A stretch of DNA of 5,414 bases from Eubacteriales bacterium (GTDB lineage Bacteria; Bacillota_A; Clostridia; Lachnospirales; Lachnospiraceae): positions 1 to 5,414 of the forward strand of contig JAUNJL010000116.1 of the NCBI GenBank assembly GCA_030533315.1. Direction: 5' to 3'. Shown here in pieces: positions 5,340 through 5,414 of the stretch. Every line of letters begins with the position of its first letter. Position 1 is the first letter of the stretch. The translations under genes and the position numbers were made by a program. The notes beneath the pieces are model-generated. The model was not told the DNA's origin and searched no databases. It saw only the letters and a list, made by a program, of their open reading frames with translations.

Positions 5340-5381
5340 AGGTATAGTCTGCATCTCATCATTTGCAGGCTATACCTTTTT
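5340..5381 (+). terminator. Strong Rho-independent terminator
   Basis: GGTATAGTCTGCA (5341-5353) and TGCAGGCTATACC (5364-5376) form a 13-bp stem with one T-G wobble (5348/5369), extended by A5340-T5377, around a 10-base loop. TTTTT (5377-5381) and then GTGTTT follow immediately. This is the clearest intrinsic terminator in the window. It would end the transcript begun near 5116 (about 265 bases) and any read-through from typA, or act as an attenuator for a gene beyond 5414. The remaining 33 bases hold nothing I can identify. Confidence 0.88.
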
Positions 5382-5414
5382 GTGTTTCCATAATGGACAT
5401 TCATGGTTACTGTT

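Noticed and set aside
5163..5368. Direct repeat ATTTGCAG (5163-5170 and 5361-5368) as an antiterminator
   Set aside because: The upstream copy could pair with only five bases of the terminator 5' arm across about 180 bases, too weak to compete with a 13-bp local stem.

Overview
The window looks like a housekeeping stretch of a Gram-positive Clostridia chromosome, most likely a Lachnospiraceae-type gut anaerobe. The reasons are the Firmicutes-style DapA, DapB and TypA sequences, strong AGGAGG-like ribosome binding sites, AT-rich extended -10 promoters, a short CobO-like protein next to dapA, and a two-OB-fold SSB-like protein. The genus cannot be fixed from the sequence alone. I see no mobile element, CRISPR array, tRNA or rRNA.

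Layout: positions 1-2922 are read on the minus strand. From upstream to downstream of that strand come an SSB-like gene (2922-2299), a gap with its own promoter (2298-2126), and a three-gene operon: cobO-like (2125-1622), dapA (1555-662) and dapB (614 to beyond the left edge). A divergent intergenic region (2923-3234) holds a GC-rich hairpin island on the ssb side and an A/T-tract plus promoter on the typA side. typA/bipA (3235-5064) is complete on the plus strand. The last 350 bases contain no conventional gene. They do contain a well-formed sigma-A-type promoter (5081-5109), a potentially structured RNA segment (5170-5241), a 24-codon Cys-containing small ORF with a ribosome binding site (5264-5338) and a strong intrinsic terminator (5340-5381) that begins two bases after the small ORF's stop.

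How the parts work together: DapA and DapB catalyse consecutive steps of the diaminopimelate/lysine pathway, feeding peptidoglycan and lysine synthesis. The CobO-like ATP:corrinoid adenosyltransferase is probably co-transcribed with them, but no biochemical link is evident. The SSB-like protein and TypA (a ribosome-associated GTPase) are separate divergent units.

The most interesting part is 5081-5381. It has the shape of a complete, about 265-nt, unannotated transcription unit: either a small RNA, a small-protein mRNA, or a leader/attenuator for a gene beyond the right edge. A second observation is an exact 13-base repeat, built on the palindrome TTCATGAA, in both intergenic regions upstream of the minus-strand genes.
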